Source: Rhipicephalus microplus (taxonomy: Eukaryota > Arthropoda > Arachnida > Ixodida > Ixodidae). From it: 64,000 bases of DNA. The notes below the pieces were generated by a model that was given only the letters and a program-made list of their open reading frames with translations, had not been told where the DNA came from and searched no databases. Numbering within the stretch: position 1 is the first letter of the stretch; each line of letters starts with the position of its first letter. Both the position numbers and the translations under genes were made by a program. Below, one piece after another: positions 53,390 through 64,000 of this stretch. The stretch lies in NCBI RefSeq assembly GCF_043290135.1, contig NC_134701.1, forward strand, positions 68,148,002 to 68,212,001, written 5' to 3'.

Positions 53390-54990
53390 GTATGAACATT
53401 GTCGACAATACCACAAGTAATAAATATAACCAATTGAACGCAGTTATTAGCATATAAACGCTAAGGATGCTGTAGAAACATACGGTCGACGCACACACGA
53501 CGATAGAAAGGGTGCCACCACGTCACCACGTGAGTGACTGCGTCTCTCGTTGGCGCTTCTGAGGTGCGTACATATCTCAATCCGAAAGGGAAAATAACCT
53601 GACGGAATTGCCCCCGGCTGACACGTCGCTCAAAGTTCTGAAGAAGCAGGATGCCGACACCGAGTCTGCAAGTCTCCCTGAGAAGGCGGTGCCCGTGGCC
53701 AGGGAGCCCGACATATACTTACCTTGAATGTTGTCGTCAGTGACACATTTGGTAAAAGTAGTAGTGCGCGCTCTACGGATGGGAGCCGCTGGGTGGCCGT
53801 GCTATGCAGTTACTTCGGTTTCACACTAGTGCAGCTTCATTTGGCCCAAGAATTGTAGTTGAAGCGAGCACAATACAAACACTATGTTAGCACCAAATTC
53901 TTTTTATTAGCTAAGGAGTGCATGCCGTCATTTAGTGGAACCGCGGAGCCATTTATATTCCGACAGCGGCCCCGCAAATTACCCTGCGTCTTACCCTGCT
54001 CACCCTGCTCACAATTACCCTGCTCACAATGGTACATGCAGGTTTTGACTCGACTGCTCTCTGAAAATATGTTGGTTCATTTGCATGGTGGAGTGATGCT
54101 AGACAAAGTAAAAAGACCGGAGAAAGTAATTACAGACAAGAGCACAATAGGCAGATATAACCAAAAGAACACAAGGAACTACACTGTTTTTATTGCGTTA
54201 TGCCCTGTCGCATAGCGCTATTTCCTGCATACGCAGTAACATGAAAAACATACCACAAATGATTTGCCTTCGCTATAATCATCTCATTTTTGTACGCGCC
54301 CTATAATGTTTGTCGACGTAGTCAACTTATCTTCTGTGCCAATTCACACGTATGCGATTTATTGAAGTAATCTAGTTTCGGGAAGTACTTGTGGTTAGTC
54401 ATTTGTACTTTGTTGAAATAGTGAGCACTTATGCCTGACTTCCGAACACCTTAGCGGGGTCGTATGGCCAAGAAAGGAACAATAAAAAGAACAAAGTAAT
54501 TTTTATTATTGTGCATAATTAATATTTTCATATATCAACAGGACCTATTTCGCTTCATCACGTTAAAAATTGAATTGATTATTATCGCACTTATTATTTC
54601 TCTGGACGTTGCAATATTGCTGGCGTCTGCTAAGGGGGCATGATTTCGTAATTTATATTGCTGTATTCTAAAAATGCCTGAAGCCTACCGGGACTCGTTT
54701 AGGAAAATTGCATTAAGTTAGTGTAGCAAACACATAGATAAGATTACCTTCCGACCCCAAAAGTCACACTCGCATTTAATTGCTTGAGTTCTGTTACCAA
54801 TCTTCAAAAATGAAACCGGTAACCGCAGAATTACAATAAGTAAATTTCGCCCAAAAGGGCGAACAAATGAATGCGGTATTGAGAAATTGGAAGGTTACAC
54901 CTTCCATGGCTTGCAGCTAACTTCTTTACTATGTAAGTAGAATAATGGAAAAATAATCGCAGCATATCCACGGAGTGAATGATGGAGAGT
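53390..54990. other. unassigned stretch
   Basis: No domain, RNA or transposon end was recognised. A short local duplication (CCCTGCTCACAA) lies near 53995-54030. Confidence 0.4.
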
Positions 54991-54994
54991 GGGG

Positions 54995-55245
54995 CGAAGC
55001 ATCCGTCCGTCCATTCGTTCTTGCTTCCGTCCGTCCATGCGTGCGTCTGTGTGGCCGTTCGTGCGTTCATCCGCGCACGTACATGCGTGCGTCTGTTCGT
55101 GCGTCCGCACGTCCATCTGTGCGTCCATCTCTGCGTTCGTGTATGCATCCGCTCCTGCGTCCATTCATGCGTCCATCCGTCCATGCAGCCATTCATGCGT
55201 CCGTCCTTGCAACTGTCTGTGTGTCCGTTCGTCCACCTATTCAAC
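54995..55245 (+). repeat. degenerate tetranucleotide array (CCGT/GCGT-type)
   Basis: About 250 bp of CGTC/CGTG/CATC-type steps with a 4-bp rhythm. It gives open frames on both strands (HASVRASVRPSV and TDGRMDGWTHEW), which are artefacts of the repeat. Confidence 0.85.
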
Positions 55246-55339
55246 ACTCCAAGTACCACCATCTCGCATCTTTTCATCATATATTCCTCATATAGAAGCA
55301 CCGCCATACAGCGGAAATTCTAAGGACTGAACGAGAGAA

Positions 55340-55745
55340 AGCACACGCACACTTTCTCACGGCTTGCGCTTTGTGTCTACTTCCCACGTTTAACCAGCGC
55401 GAGCTCATGATATATACTAGTTCACTGTATTCATGGCAGTGGCCCAATGCTCGCTAATCTTTTCTAAAACCTAGGAGGTTACGCCCAGCGAGTATAACGT
55501 AGCAACCCTTTCTTGTCAGATAGTGCTCAATGTACATGCAATGGCTGCTAAGGGGGAATGAGAGACAGGAGAATTCGGCGTTTAGTTAACGCGCACGCTG
55601 CGAATTTTTTATTGTTCAACAACGCAGAGAAGAAATCTCCCACCGGCCCCACCTTGGAGGTCGAAATGTAAAACTGGTCACACACTACTTCTACGACTAC
55701 GAGGGATGAACGGTTGCCGATATAAGGAGCTTCGCCCCTAAAAAA
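55340..55745 (-). mobile_element. short interspersed repeat 'R', copy 2
   Basis: The inverse complement starts TTTTTTAGGGGCGAAGCTCC and aligns with 35108-35560. The central ~85 bp is in the opposite orientation to copy 1. Composite element B starts immediately at its terminal A/T run. Confidence 0.6.
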
Positions 55746-56733
55746 ATGGCAGATCACATGTACAGCTAGAATCGATGATATGCGAAGCATGAATAAGAAA
55801 GCTTGATATGCCACTTTAAAATGAGGGCAACATTACGAGGTGGAGGTAAATGATGCCATACGGGACTTCCGTGTCTTGATTATCATGTTTTAATGTGTTG
55901 TTTACCTTTGTCATTTATTCACGTCACGTGATACCAAATTTAGCATATGTGGAGCTAGCAAAACGGCCTCGAGCACGCTATGAGCGTGGTATGTTGTCAT
56001 GTTCTTACATGACACACGTGTCAGAATTATCATGTTTGCATCAGTCATATACTTCGTCATGCATTGACGTCACAGAACACCTAATTTGTTAGATGTGGAG
56101 CCTTGCAAAACGGCCGCGAGTGCATCATGAAGGGCCCATTATACCTCAATGTAGTGTTGACGCGCGCGCACGCTGGGCGCAGCGACGCGCGAAATTTGTG
56201 CCGATGTGTTTCCCAGACGACACTGCGTGCCCCGTCTTTTCGTGATGGAGGGACGCCGGATGCACTGAAACGCGCATGCGTCAAAGCAACGCAGTGCAGC
56301 GCGCGCCTGCGAGTATATGGCAGGACCGGTGCCGGGCGTGGCAAAGCCGGCGTGACGCGACGAAATGAACGCCGGGAAGCACTTGCACCGCGTCACGTTG
56401 AAATGTATTGGCGCCTTGACTGTGGCATGTAGTCATGTTCTCACATGACATGCATCTCATGATTATCATGTTTGCACCAGTTACATACCTTCGTAATCCA
56501 TTGATGTCACGTAATACCAAATTTAGCATATGTGAAGCTATTGAAACGGCCGTGAGCGCATCATGGGTGTGGTATGCAGTCATGTTGTTACATCACACGC
56601 ATGTAATGATTATCATGTTTGCACCATTCACATACCTTTGTCAACTGTTCAGGTAACATAATACCAAAATTGGTATATGTGACGCAAGCGAAACGGCCGC
56701 GAGAGCTTCATGAAGGTGACATTTAGTCATGTT
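55746..56733 (+). mobile_element. composite tandem-repeat/GATA element, copy B, 5' part
   Basis: The left end (A-run, TGGCAGATCACATGTACAGC, ATGCGAAGCATGAAT) and the units of about 147 bp match copy A, including the expanded GC-rich unit (about 56110-56400). It breaks at TAGTCATGTT, where copy C starts in reverse orientation, and continues at 58545. Confidence 0.8.
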
Positions 56734-56773
56734 AAATGCGAAGCCTTCCTTAGCGAGGTTCGGCGAACTTGAG

Positions 56774-56862
<89 letters not shown>

Positions 56863-56863
56863 A

Positions 56864-56897
<34 letters not shown>

Positions 56898-58544
56898 GCC
56901 GCCTACGACTTTTAGCTCTCCTAGCCATTTCGTTAATGGTACCAATACCAAATTTGGTGTGGCATAATATGACTGTATGACGGGCATACCTTACTAGTCG
57001 TAACATGACTATCATGACATGTGTGTCATGAATGTAATAATTTTTATTTCGAGGTCTTGCTGCCCTTGTGGTGTTTCGTTCACATGACATGTTGCAAAAT
57101 TGGCATGGTATGACATGACTGCATGGCGAACACAAGTGACAGACCCTACCGTAGAAATCATGACATGCATGTCGTGTAAGTCATGATTCATGACTACGTA
57201 CCACACTCATGGTACGTTCGCAGCTGTTTCGCTAACTTCACATACACCAAATTTGGTATTACGGGACGTGAATGAATGACGAAGGTATATAACATGTTCA
57301 AACATGATAATTATGAGATGCGTGTCATATAACAATATGACTACGCGCCACACTCATGATGTGCTCCGGTTGTTTCACTAGCTTCATATACACCAAATTC
57401 GGTATTACCAGACGAGAATCGATGACAAAGGTATGTGATTATTGCAAACATAATAATCATAAGATGCGTATCAAGTAACAACATGATTCCCAGCCATACT
57501 CATGAAGCGCTCGCGGCTGTTTCACGAGATTCACATGTACCAAATTGGGTATTACGTGATGCGAACGGATGGCATAAGTAAATGTCGCGTCCAAGCATGA
57601 TACTAAAGACATGCGTGTCATTTAACAAGAATACTACATGCCGCACTCACGATGCGCTCTCAGCCGTTTCGCTATAGCTTCACATATGCCAAATTTGGTA
57701 TTATGTCACGTGAATGTATGGCGAAAGTATGTGGCTGGTGTAAACATGGTAATCGTGAGATGTGTGTAATGTAAGAACATGCCTACGTGTCACACTCAAG
57801 GCGCCAAAGCACTAAGATGTAACTCGGCGCACGGGCGCACCGGTGTTCGTTTCGTCGCGTCACGTGGGCGATGTACCATCAGGTGCCCATCTGCCTGGCA
57901 AATAATAACAGGCGCACGCCACGGTGCGTTGCTTTGACGCATGCGCGTTTGAGTGCACCCGGCGTCCTTCAGGCACGAAGCTAAGCAGACGCAGTGCTGT
58001 CTAGGTCGCGTCGTCGGCGCGAAATGCAGCATGTAGCATTTCGAGCAGGTTGCCGCTGGTCGTCACTGAGAGACCACGCCTAATGTCAGACAATAGAGTG
58101 CTCGCGTTTTCTTAGCGTAGTTTCGCTGCGCCCAGCATGGGCACGCGTCAACGTTACGCGCGCTCGCCGCCGTTTCGCTAGCTTCACATATGCCAAGTTT
58201 GGTATTACGAAACTTGGACGGGTGAGGAAGGTATGATACGCGTTTAAACATGATAATCATGATATTCGTTTCATATAAAACATTAATACATGCTACGCTG
58301 ATAGCGTGCTGGCGGCCGTTTCGCTAGCTGCATATATACTAAATTCATTATCAGGTAACGTGAATAGATGAAGAAGGTAAATGACACGTGCAAACGTGAT
58401 AATCATCACATGAAAGTCACATACGGCATCATTTACCTCCGGTTCATATTGTTGTGCTGATTTTAAGGTGACATATCAAGCTTCCTCATTCATGCTTCGC
58501 ATATCAGTGATTTCCGCTGTACGTGGGTTCTGCCAATTTTTTTT
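56734..58544 (-). mobile_element. composite element, copy C, inserted into copy B
   Basis: In reverse complement it runs from GTAAAAAAAATTGGCAGAAC and ATGCGAAGCATGAATGAGG (58544 side), through GC-rich and ordinary units and the AGGGTCTGTC region, to the GATA array and the tail CGAACCTCGCTAAGGAAGGC...GCATTTAA (56734 side). Length is about 1.81 kb. Copy B resumes directly after it, so both ends are defined. TTA (or TA/TT) is present on both sides. Confidence 0.85.
56774..56897 (-). repeat. (GATA)n array of copy C
   Basis: About 31 units (TATC on the + strand), one substitution. Confidence 0.97.
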
Positions 58545-58823
58545 ACTTGACACGCATGTCATGATTTTCATGTTAGGGTCTGTCGCTTGTGCTCGCCATG
58601 CAATCACGTCATACCATACCAGTTATGCAACTTGCCTTGAGAACGAAACCACCGCCAGAGCTGCAAGGTCATGAAATGTAAATCATGTCATTAATGGCAT
58701 ACATATCATGATTTTCATGTCATGACTACTCAGATGTCTTCTCATACAGTCATGTTATGCCATACCAAGTTTGGTATTGATACCATTATCGAAACGGCTA
58801 GGAGAGCTAAAAGTCGTAGGCGC

Positions 58824-58914
<91 letters not shown>

Positions 58915-58956
58915 CGCTCAAAGTCGCTGAAGCTCGCTAAGAAATGCTTCGCATTA
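58545..58956 (+). mobile_element. composite element, copy B, 3' part
   Basis: It continues copy B with ACTTGACACGCATGTCATG, AGGGTCTGTCGCTTGTG, AAACCACCG, then the GATA array (58825-58914) and the terminal tail ending ATGCTTCGCATTAA. It aligns with 7630-8054 of copy A. Confidence 0.85.
58825..58914 (+). repeat. (GATA)n array of copy B
   Basis: About 22 units, at the same position relative to the tail as in copies A and C. Confidence 0.97.
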
Positions 58957-60474
58957 AAAAAAACGGTGATATACCGAAGCGTCACCGCGTGTTTTGTGTC
59001 GCTTCACAGCAAACCAAGCCAGGAGAACACCGCCTGCGCATAGGTACGAGCTGGCTGCAAAGAGCCGCACATGGGCACAAGTCACGTAAGAAGGAAAGAT
59101 AGAAAAAGACATGTCCAGCCGGCACGCTACGTGAAAAGCATGGAAGAAGGAAAAACTGAGGAGAGGCCCTATCGTATCCCAATGCATTGCGAGAAGTGTG
59201 GCGGGAATGACGTCAAATTTATGTGGCAAACAAACCGGTATGTGGAAAACAAAATAGCAGAGGCTGCGCGGCGTGCTCTCAGTGCGGTTTCGCTTCTATA
59301 GTCCCGGCGTTACCTTAACGCGTATTAGTATCGTTTGCATGCAGTAAAATGTTGCGAACACACACTTCCCAGACTGTTCGTTCGTGGCAGGCCCGAGCGC
59401 GGCGTGCTGAAGTACTTCATGGAGTGTTTTTGTGCAACGGCACAGAAAGCACCGGTACGTGTCGTAATGAAAATCAATCAGCCCCTGCGTCATCGTATTC
59501 GAACTAACCCGGCAGTGACTAACGCATTCTGCTCGCCGCAAAGCCTTCTTCTCTCTCTCTCTCTTAGCCAGATTTTCTGATCAACGAGCTGATTAGCAGT
59601 TCTTTGCTCGTATATAGAGTCAGTGTGGCAACGCAGGCTTTTGAGAGCTGGCTTCGTAACTTTTCCGTGCAATGCCGGCCTAGTGCTTGACGTACTTCAC
59701 GTCGGTAAGAAAGCACAGCTGTATTATATACGTGATCATGCACGTAAAGTGTGTATTTTCAGTGCGCATGCACACAACTAACATGCAGTGAGCGCACACT
59801 GTATAATTCATACAAGCTTAGTCTGGTAACAAGAATAGTTTATTGTCCTTCCATATGAACGACACAACTTCTAAAAACCCGACACGATGCCTACAACACT
59901 GAAAAAGAAAGTTCGCGTGTGTTCTCAGTTGACGCAATCAGAACGAATGGAGCCTACAGCGGAGAGCTCTGCATGCAAATGCGATCAACAAGGATGCGAA
60001 CATGTGTGAAAAGTACTACCAGGTTCATCCGGCGGTGCACGTGATTCGCACCGAGTGTACACTACAGCGGGGCATCACACAGCTTTTCTAAAAAAAAACA
60101 CGCAAAAGAAGAAACGCTCGTGGATTGACTCGCAACCGGCAGAGAACACCGTTAACACCGCTTCCAAGGCCGCTGCGGCGGCTGCTCGCCGGCAATCGCG
60201 AAGTGTTTATCTGCTCCTCCGCTAGGAGGTAGTGTGGGTGTTTGCGATGCGGCGGCTTCATGAATATGACGTCATGGCCTCTCCTATATTTTTCCTTCCT
60301 CCACGGTGAAAAGTGTGGAGCAAATGACATCATGGCGGCCATATTCACTGGGCGCAGTAGCGGCGTTGCTATGGTTATGTGTTGCACAGTGTAGCTGGAC
60401 TAACAGTGAGCTGCCGCGGCTGGCGGCGGCATGTGTGCCTCCACAGATCTCGTGCTGAGCCGTGACGGACAATA
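58957..60474. other. unassigned stretch
   Basis: No domain was recognised. An ORF at 59071-59301 has HCEKCGG but no known context. A (CT)n run lies at about 59549-59562. A ~42-bp block at about 60266-60307 is shared with 61866-61908. Confidence 0.4.
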
Positions 60475-60932
60475 GAGAGTTTTAGTACTGCGTACGCTGC
60501 GTACGTGGCGGCGTTGCGTACGTAAGGACGCCACGTTCAGCGTAGTGCGCATGCGCAGACCGCAACGCGCACGTATCGCGTTACGTACGCAGCCGCTACG
60601 TACGCACGCAAGAGATGCGTGCGTGCTTACGTATGAGGTGATCGCGCCGCTCTCGAACAAGTTCGCGAAAGCGCGAGACTTCGTTTTGCAAAATGGCGGC
60701 TCTGTGGCTTAAAATATGGCCATAATCTGGCTATAACACTTGGATTGGCTCACATTGGCTGTAACAACACGTGCTTCTATTTTGATCTACCAGATGGCGC
60801 AACACGCTTCACGCTCGTTACGTACGCGGGTACTACGGCGTACTAAAAGCCGATTAGTGGCAAACGACGCCAAGTAACGCAAGGCGCTTGCGTGATGCGT
60901 ACGTAGCACCATTCGGCAGTACTAAAACTCTC
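60475..60932. mobile_element. MITE with TA target duplication
   Basis: Perfect 17-bp inverted ends GAGAGTTTTAGTACTGC / GCAGTACTAAAACTCTC, flanked by TA on both sides (60473-60474 and 60933-60934). The 458-bp interior has no ORF and is full of GTACGT/GCGTACG palindromes. The TA duplication suggests Tc1/mariner-type mobilisation. Confidence 0.9.
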
Positions 60933-60934
60933 TA

Positions 60935-62232
60935 ATATCCGTGCTCTGCGCCGCGTTTTTGGTTACGCATTGTTCTCCTGGCAGTTTCCAAAACCTTTCG
61001 ACCACCACGGGGCCCCGACAGTGCATAGAACGAGCGCATTTCCATGTGTCGGGCGGCGGATGACGTGAATAAAGCATTTGATGTGTTCAGCGAAATTGAA
61101 TTGGGCACCATGACGAAGCGGAACAACGACGAACGCTTTGCAGGTCAGTGATGGTTGTGCAGTGCTCCTTCTTGTGACAACGGACAAAACTTTTGTGCCC
61201 AGCAAGACGCAATGAGGACCATGTGCCCGTTCGTAGTTTTGTTTACAGTGTGTGTACAGTATCAACTTGCATGTGTGTAATAAATCACCTTTTCCGTTCC
61301 GCTTGTCATACTCGCGCCCAGCATTGTAATGTCAGCGTTAGAGCAACCGCGTTCAAGTGTTACTTGCACCGTGCTCAAAGTCATCACGGTCGGAGAATGC
61401 TGACGCCGGTCAGTTTCACGCGGAATACGGACATAGTGGCCGTGCACCGCGTCAGCCGCGTGGTTGAATGCAAGCGTAGAAAGCGCACGACCGATCGCGT
61501 TGTCTGCACAGTTGCTCGATTAATGACGTGAAATCACTCGCCGTTGTCAGTGCATCTAGCGCGCTTTCTCTTGTACATGCTTCGTTGTCGGCGAGCTATT
61601 ACTCACTGTTATTACTCGGACGAAATGATTTCGTGAAGCTGTCGCGCTGGCCCAGATATTTGAACCCCGCTACATTGGTTTCGGATCGTCACCACACGCA
61701 CGCTGCGCAGCCCACGTGCTTTCCGAAGCGGAGAGAGAGTCGCGCCTTCTGGTTTACATTCGGCTGTAAACAAGAGAGGAGAATCTGCCCAGTCAATATG
61801 ACCGACTTGCGGCTTCACCAAGGTTGTAGTAAATTTCTAGACACTGTACCACGGCTTCACAACGAGTGACGTCAGGGCCTCTCCTAAGTTTTTCCTTTCT
61901 CCGTGGCACAAGCTGTCTCCCCTCCCCCTGTTCTCTCTTATCAAGGAAGGGAGCATGCTACCACGTCTGGCCAATTAAGGCACGCAGTTTGTGCTAGTGA
62001 CATGCCCCTCTCGACGCAATTATCCCCCCCCCCCCCCTGCTACCATTTTCATGAACCTTACCCATGAGAAAAATAGGGGATGGATAGTGTATTTCTTGTC
62101 CCATTCAGCTGCGATCAGTTGCGGGCCTCACACGTTCTAACTTGCTCATACAACAAGTGATGAGCAGGACGATCTTATCGATTTAGGCTTTGTGCAGTAC
62201 CTCATGGCTAGGGCGACAGACGGAGGTAATTA
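60935..62232. other. unassigned, partly CpG-rich
   Basis: An ATG at 61109 opens MTKRNNDERFAG with a GCAG|GTCAGT donor-like site, but nothing confirms an exon. A C-run lies at 62024-62038. Confidence 0.3.
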
Positions 62233-62236
62233 TTAA

Positions 62237-63611
62237 AGGGCCACTCACCAGTTTTAACATTTATGAGCTGATAAGTGCAATGCGCAGATGAGGTGTTCAC
62301 GATCACTTCTGCCAGAATTTGCAACGCTACGTGCCGCGGACATGGGTCGAATTTCAAAATGAACGCTGCTCCCACTTCCTTTCGCGGGCGCGCGCCAAGA
62401 GAATGAGGGCATGGCGTGCACATATGCTACCTGAAGACATCGTTTCTTCTCTGAATCATGAAGATATCATAAATAATCCTGAAAGTTATTTTACTGATCA
62501 CTATTATTGTTGTTGTGCATATCTCTTTATTCTTAATCTTTCAGACTGTATTTCAAGCAGCGAGAATCATTTTCTTTATTGTATCGTTTTCTTGTTCTGT
62601 AAGCACTGAAATAAACTTTCCCTTCGAGTTTTTCTACTCTTCTTTCTTTACGTTTTTTTAAATTGAGCATTTCTTTTATCTGCGTTGAATTAGTGCTCTC
62701 TCATGTAATGGTATGTATAAATATGTATGCAAGTGTGTATGAGAGAATGCGTATAATTATAATTTTTATCAAAGTTTTTTTTTGTTTGAATATGTATGCT
62801 GTAATTGTAACAGCTTTATTTTATAATATCTCCCCTATGTAATGCCTACTGAGTTCTCTGGGGTATCTGAATAAAAAAAAATTGCCCAACGTACTACATG
62901 GAAGTGCAGTGAATTTGGTCCTCTGTGTAGACGACTGTGTTCGGACGTTGCCAACCGTGGCACGTGACATGGTGAAAGTTAGTTAACACGGCGTGCGTAA
63001 TATACGTAATTTCTTGCTTGAAGAGCTCATTAAAACTTGAGATAAAAAAATTGAGATGCTATAAGGGAATATGCGCGTTTTTTTCTCATATTTAGCATGA
63101 TTGCTAAAAGAGGCGGGGCTAATTTGCCGGCATTTCACATGTGTTCGTGTCCCCGTGGTCAGCGCATCAAGCAGACAACAGCCATGGAAGCGAAACTAGG
63201 GTTCTTATGCGTTCGCTCACTCATTGCTCTTATCTATTTTAGCACGTTAAAACCAGCGTTTCAAAACCATCCCGCCGAAACAAGCAGTATACCCCAAAAT
63301 AATGCTGATCAACAAAACAACGCCGTTGGTATGCTTGGGGGTTCAGCCTGTACGGGTACATGCTCACGTGACCTCTCGGTCGGATGCTGAAGAGAGTATA
63401 CGGAAAGAAATTTGGCTTTCGAAGGCTACGCGGTGGAGCGGGAAGTGTTTTCAGCTCGCCTCCTCTCATCCTCGTTTCGCTCTGCTTCAAGAAAGCAGTT
63501 TTCTTAGCTCGTAATGAACAGATAAAAAAATGTGCCGTAATGCTGTTCATCGGACGCACAGCAACACCCACTGTCTAACAAAACTTTTTATGGGGTCTGG
63601 TGAGTGGTCCT
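62237..63611. mobile_element. piggyBac-like MITE, TTAA flanks
   Basis: TTAA at 62233-62236 and 63612-63615. Inverted ends are AGGGCCACTCACCAG and, inverse-complemented from the right, AGGACCACTCACCAG (14 of 15). Length is about 1375 bp with no transposase. The TTAA duplication is diagnostic of piggyBac-type insertion. Confidence 0.88.
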
Positions 63612-63615
63612 TTAA

Positions 63616-64000
63616 AGAGTAAGAATGAAAAGTGAGCTCCGCAATTGTCTGGATCAGTAAGCGAGACCTGAGCAGTAGCGGACGAGAGAATGGGATGACG
63701 GATTAAAAGGGTGAGGGAGCGAAGTTAAAGCTGTTGAAAACACACCAATCGCTCTACTAGCGCACGAACCTGTGATGCGCTGTCCCACTCATAGACTTGA
63801 AAAGCAGCACCCATGGCGTAGACGAGGCAGTCAGCAACAGACCGCTGTGCTTTCGGGAAAGGTGAACCCCGGCGGGGTAAAACATAGAAGCAGTGCATGT
63901 GCTCGCACTGGTGAATCGTGTAGCATTTACGTAGTTTTGTTATCGGTAATAAGCAATATTATTTGGAGTTTGGAGGAAGAGCTTCGCTAACGAGACAACC
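63616..64000. other. right edge, nothing recognised
   Basis: No feature could be supported. Confidence 0.4.

Noticed and set aside
54831..55330. Long overlapping ORFs on both strands
   Set aside because: They are produced by a degenerate CGTC-type tandem repeat and have biased composition.
61109..61146. Candidate first exon MTKRNNDERFAG with a donor site
   Set aside because: There is only a short ATG frame plus a GTCAGT; no partner exon or homology supports it.

Overview
The window looks like nuclear DNA of a hard tick (Ixodidae, probably metastriate). The reasons are interrupted coding exons with GT-AG borders, several tRNA-derived SINE copies of the Ruka-like tick type, degenerate I-clade, CR1-like and Tx1-like LINEs, Ty3/gypsy elements, and abundant GATA microsatellites. 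Nothing prokaryotic was seen: no operons and no CRISPR. The species assignment is inference from repeat style and the host gene.

The only host gene I can support is an acyl-CoA synthetase of the ANL superfamily (4-coumarate-CoA ligase / firefly-luciferase-like) on the + strand. Five exons are visible at 14759-14881, 34583-34778, 36792-36895, 41559-41761 and 50649-50817. They join in phase, encode the N-terminal half of the enzyme including the P-loop [12 protein letters not shown], and run out of the window at the 3' side. Introns are large (19.7, 2.0, 4.7 and 8.9 kb) and filled with transposons. Exon 2 carries an in-frame TGA at 34640-34642, inside a 26-bp tract identical to part of a broken gypsy element in the next intron. 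The locus is therefore either a pseudogene or a damaged allele.

Layout: 1-4555, Ty3/gypsy on the - strand running off the left edge, with one LTR and a SINE in gag. 5660-13640, a decayed + strand LINE (ORF1, endonuclease, RT and C-terminus pieces) broken by a tandem-repeat/GATA composite element (6249-8244), SINEs, a possible solo LTR and a Tx1-like LINE tail. 14759, start of the synthetase gene. 17968-33560, a nest in intron 1: an I-clade LINE with a 12-bp TSD, and an older - strand LINE split by a complete-length but dead gypsy (21657-31888, TSD ATAT). That gypsy itself holds a SINE (14-bp TSD) and a young, intact-looking CR1-like LINE whose ORF1 carries a 2A peptide. 35.1-39.7 kb, small repeats, tRNA-derived SINEs and a broken gypsy. 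41328-41520, a foldback next to exon 4. 42.3-44.4 kb, a decayed I-like LINE. 47648-49234, a hAT-like element with an 8-bp TSD. 51949-53372, an I-clade LINE tail with a 15-bp TSD. 55340-58956, two copies of the composite element, one nested inside the other. 60475-60932, a TA-flanked MITE. 62237-63611, a TTAA-flanked piggyBac-like MITE.

The best candidate for an undescribed system is the composite element with ~145-150-bp tandem units, a GATA array and short subterminal inverted repeats. Three copies are present, and a nested insertion fixes its ends. Its architecture recalls the non-autonomous Helentron-type 'pearl/HINE' elements of molluscs and insects, but no helicase is present here. Also notable are the LINE with 2A, in-frame 255-bp 5' repeats and an AUG-less ORF2, and the exon patch apparently copied from a transposon fragment.
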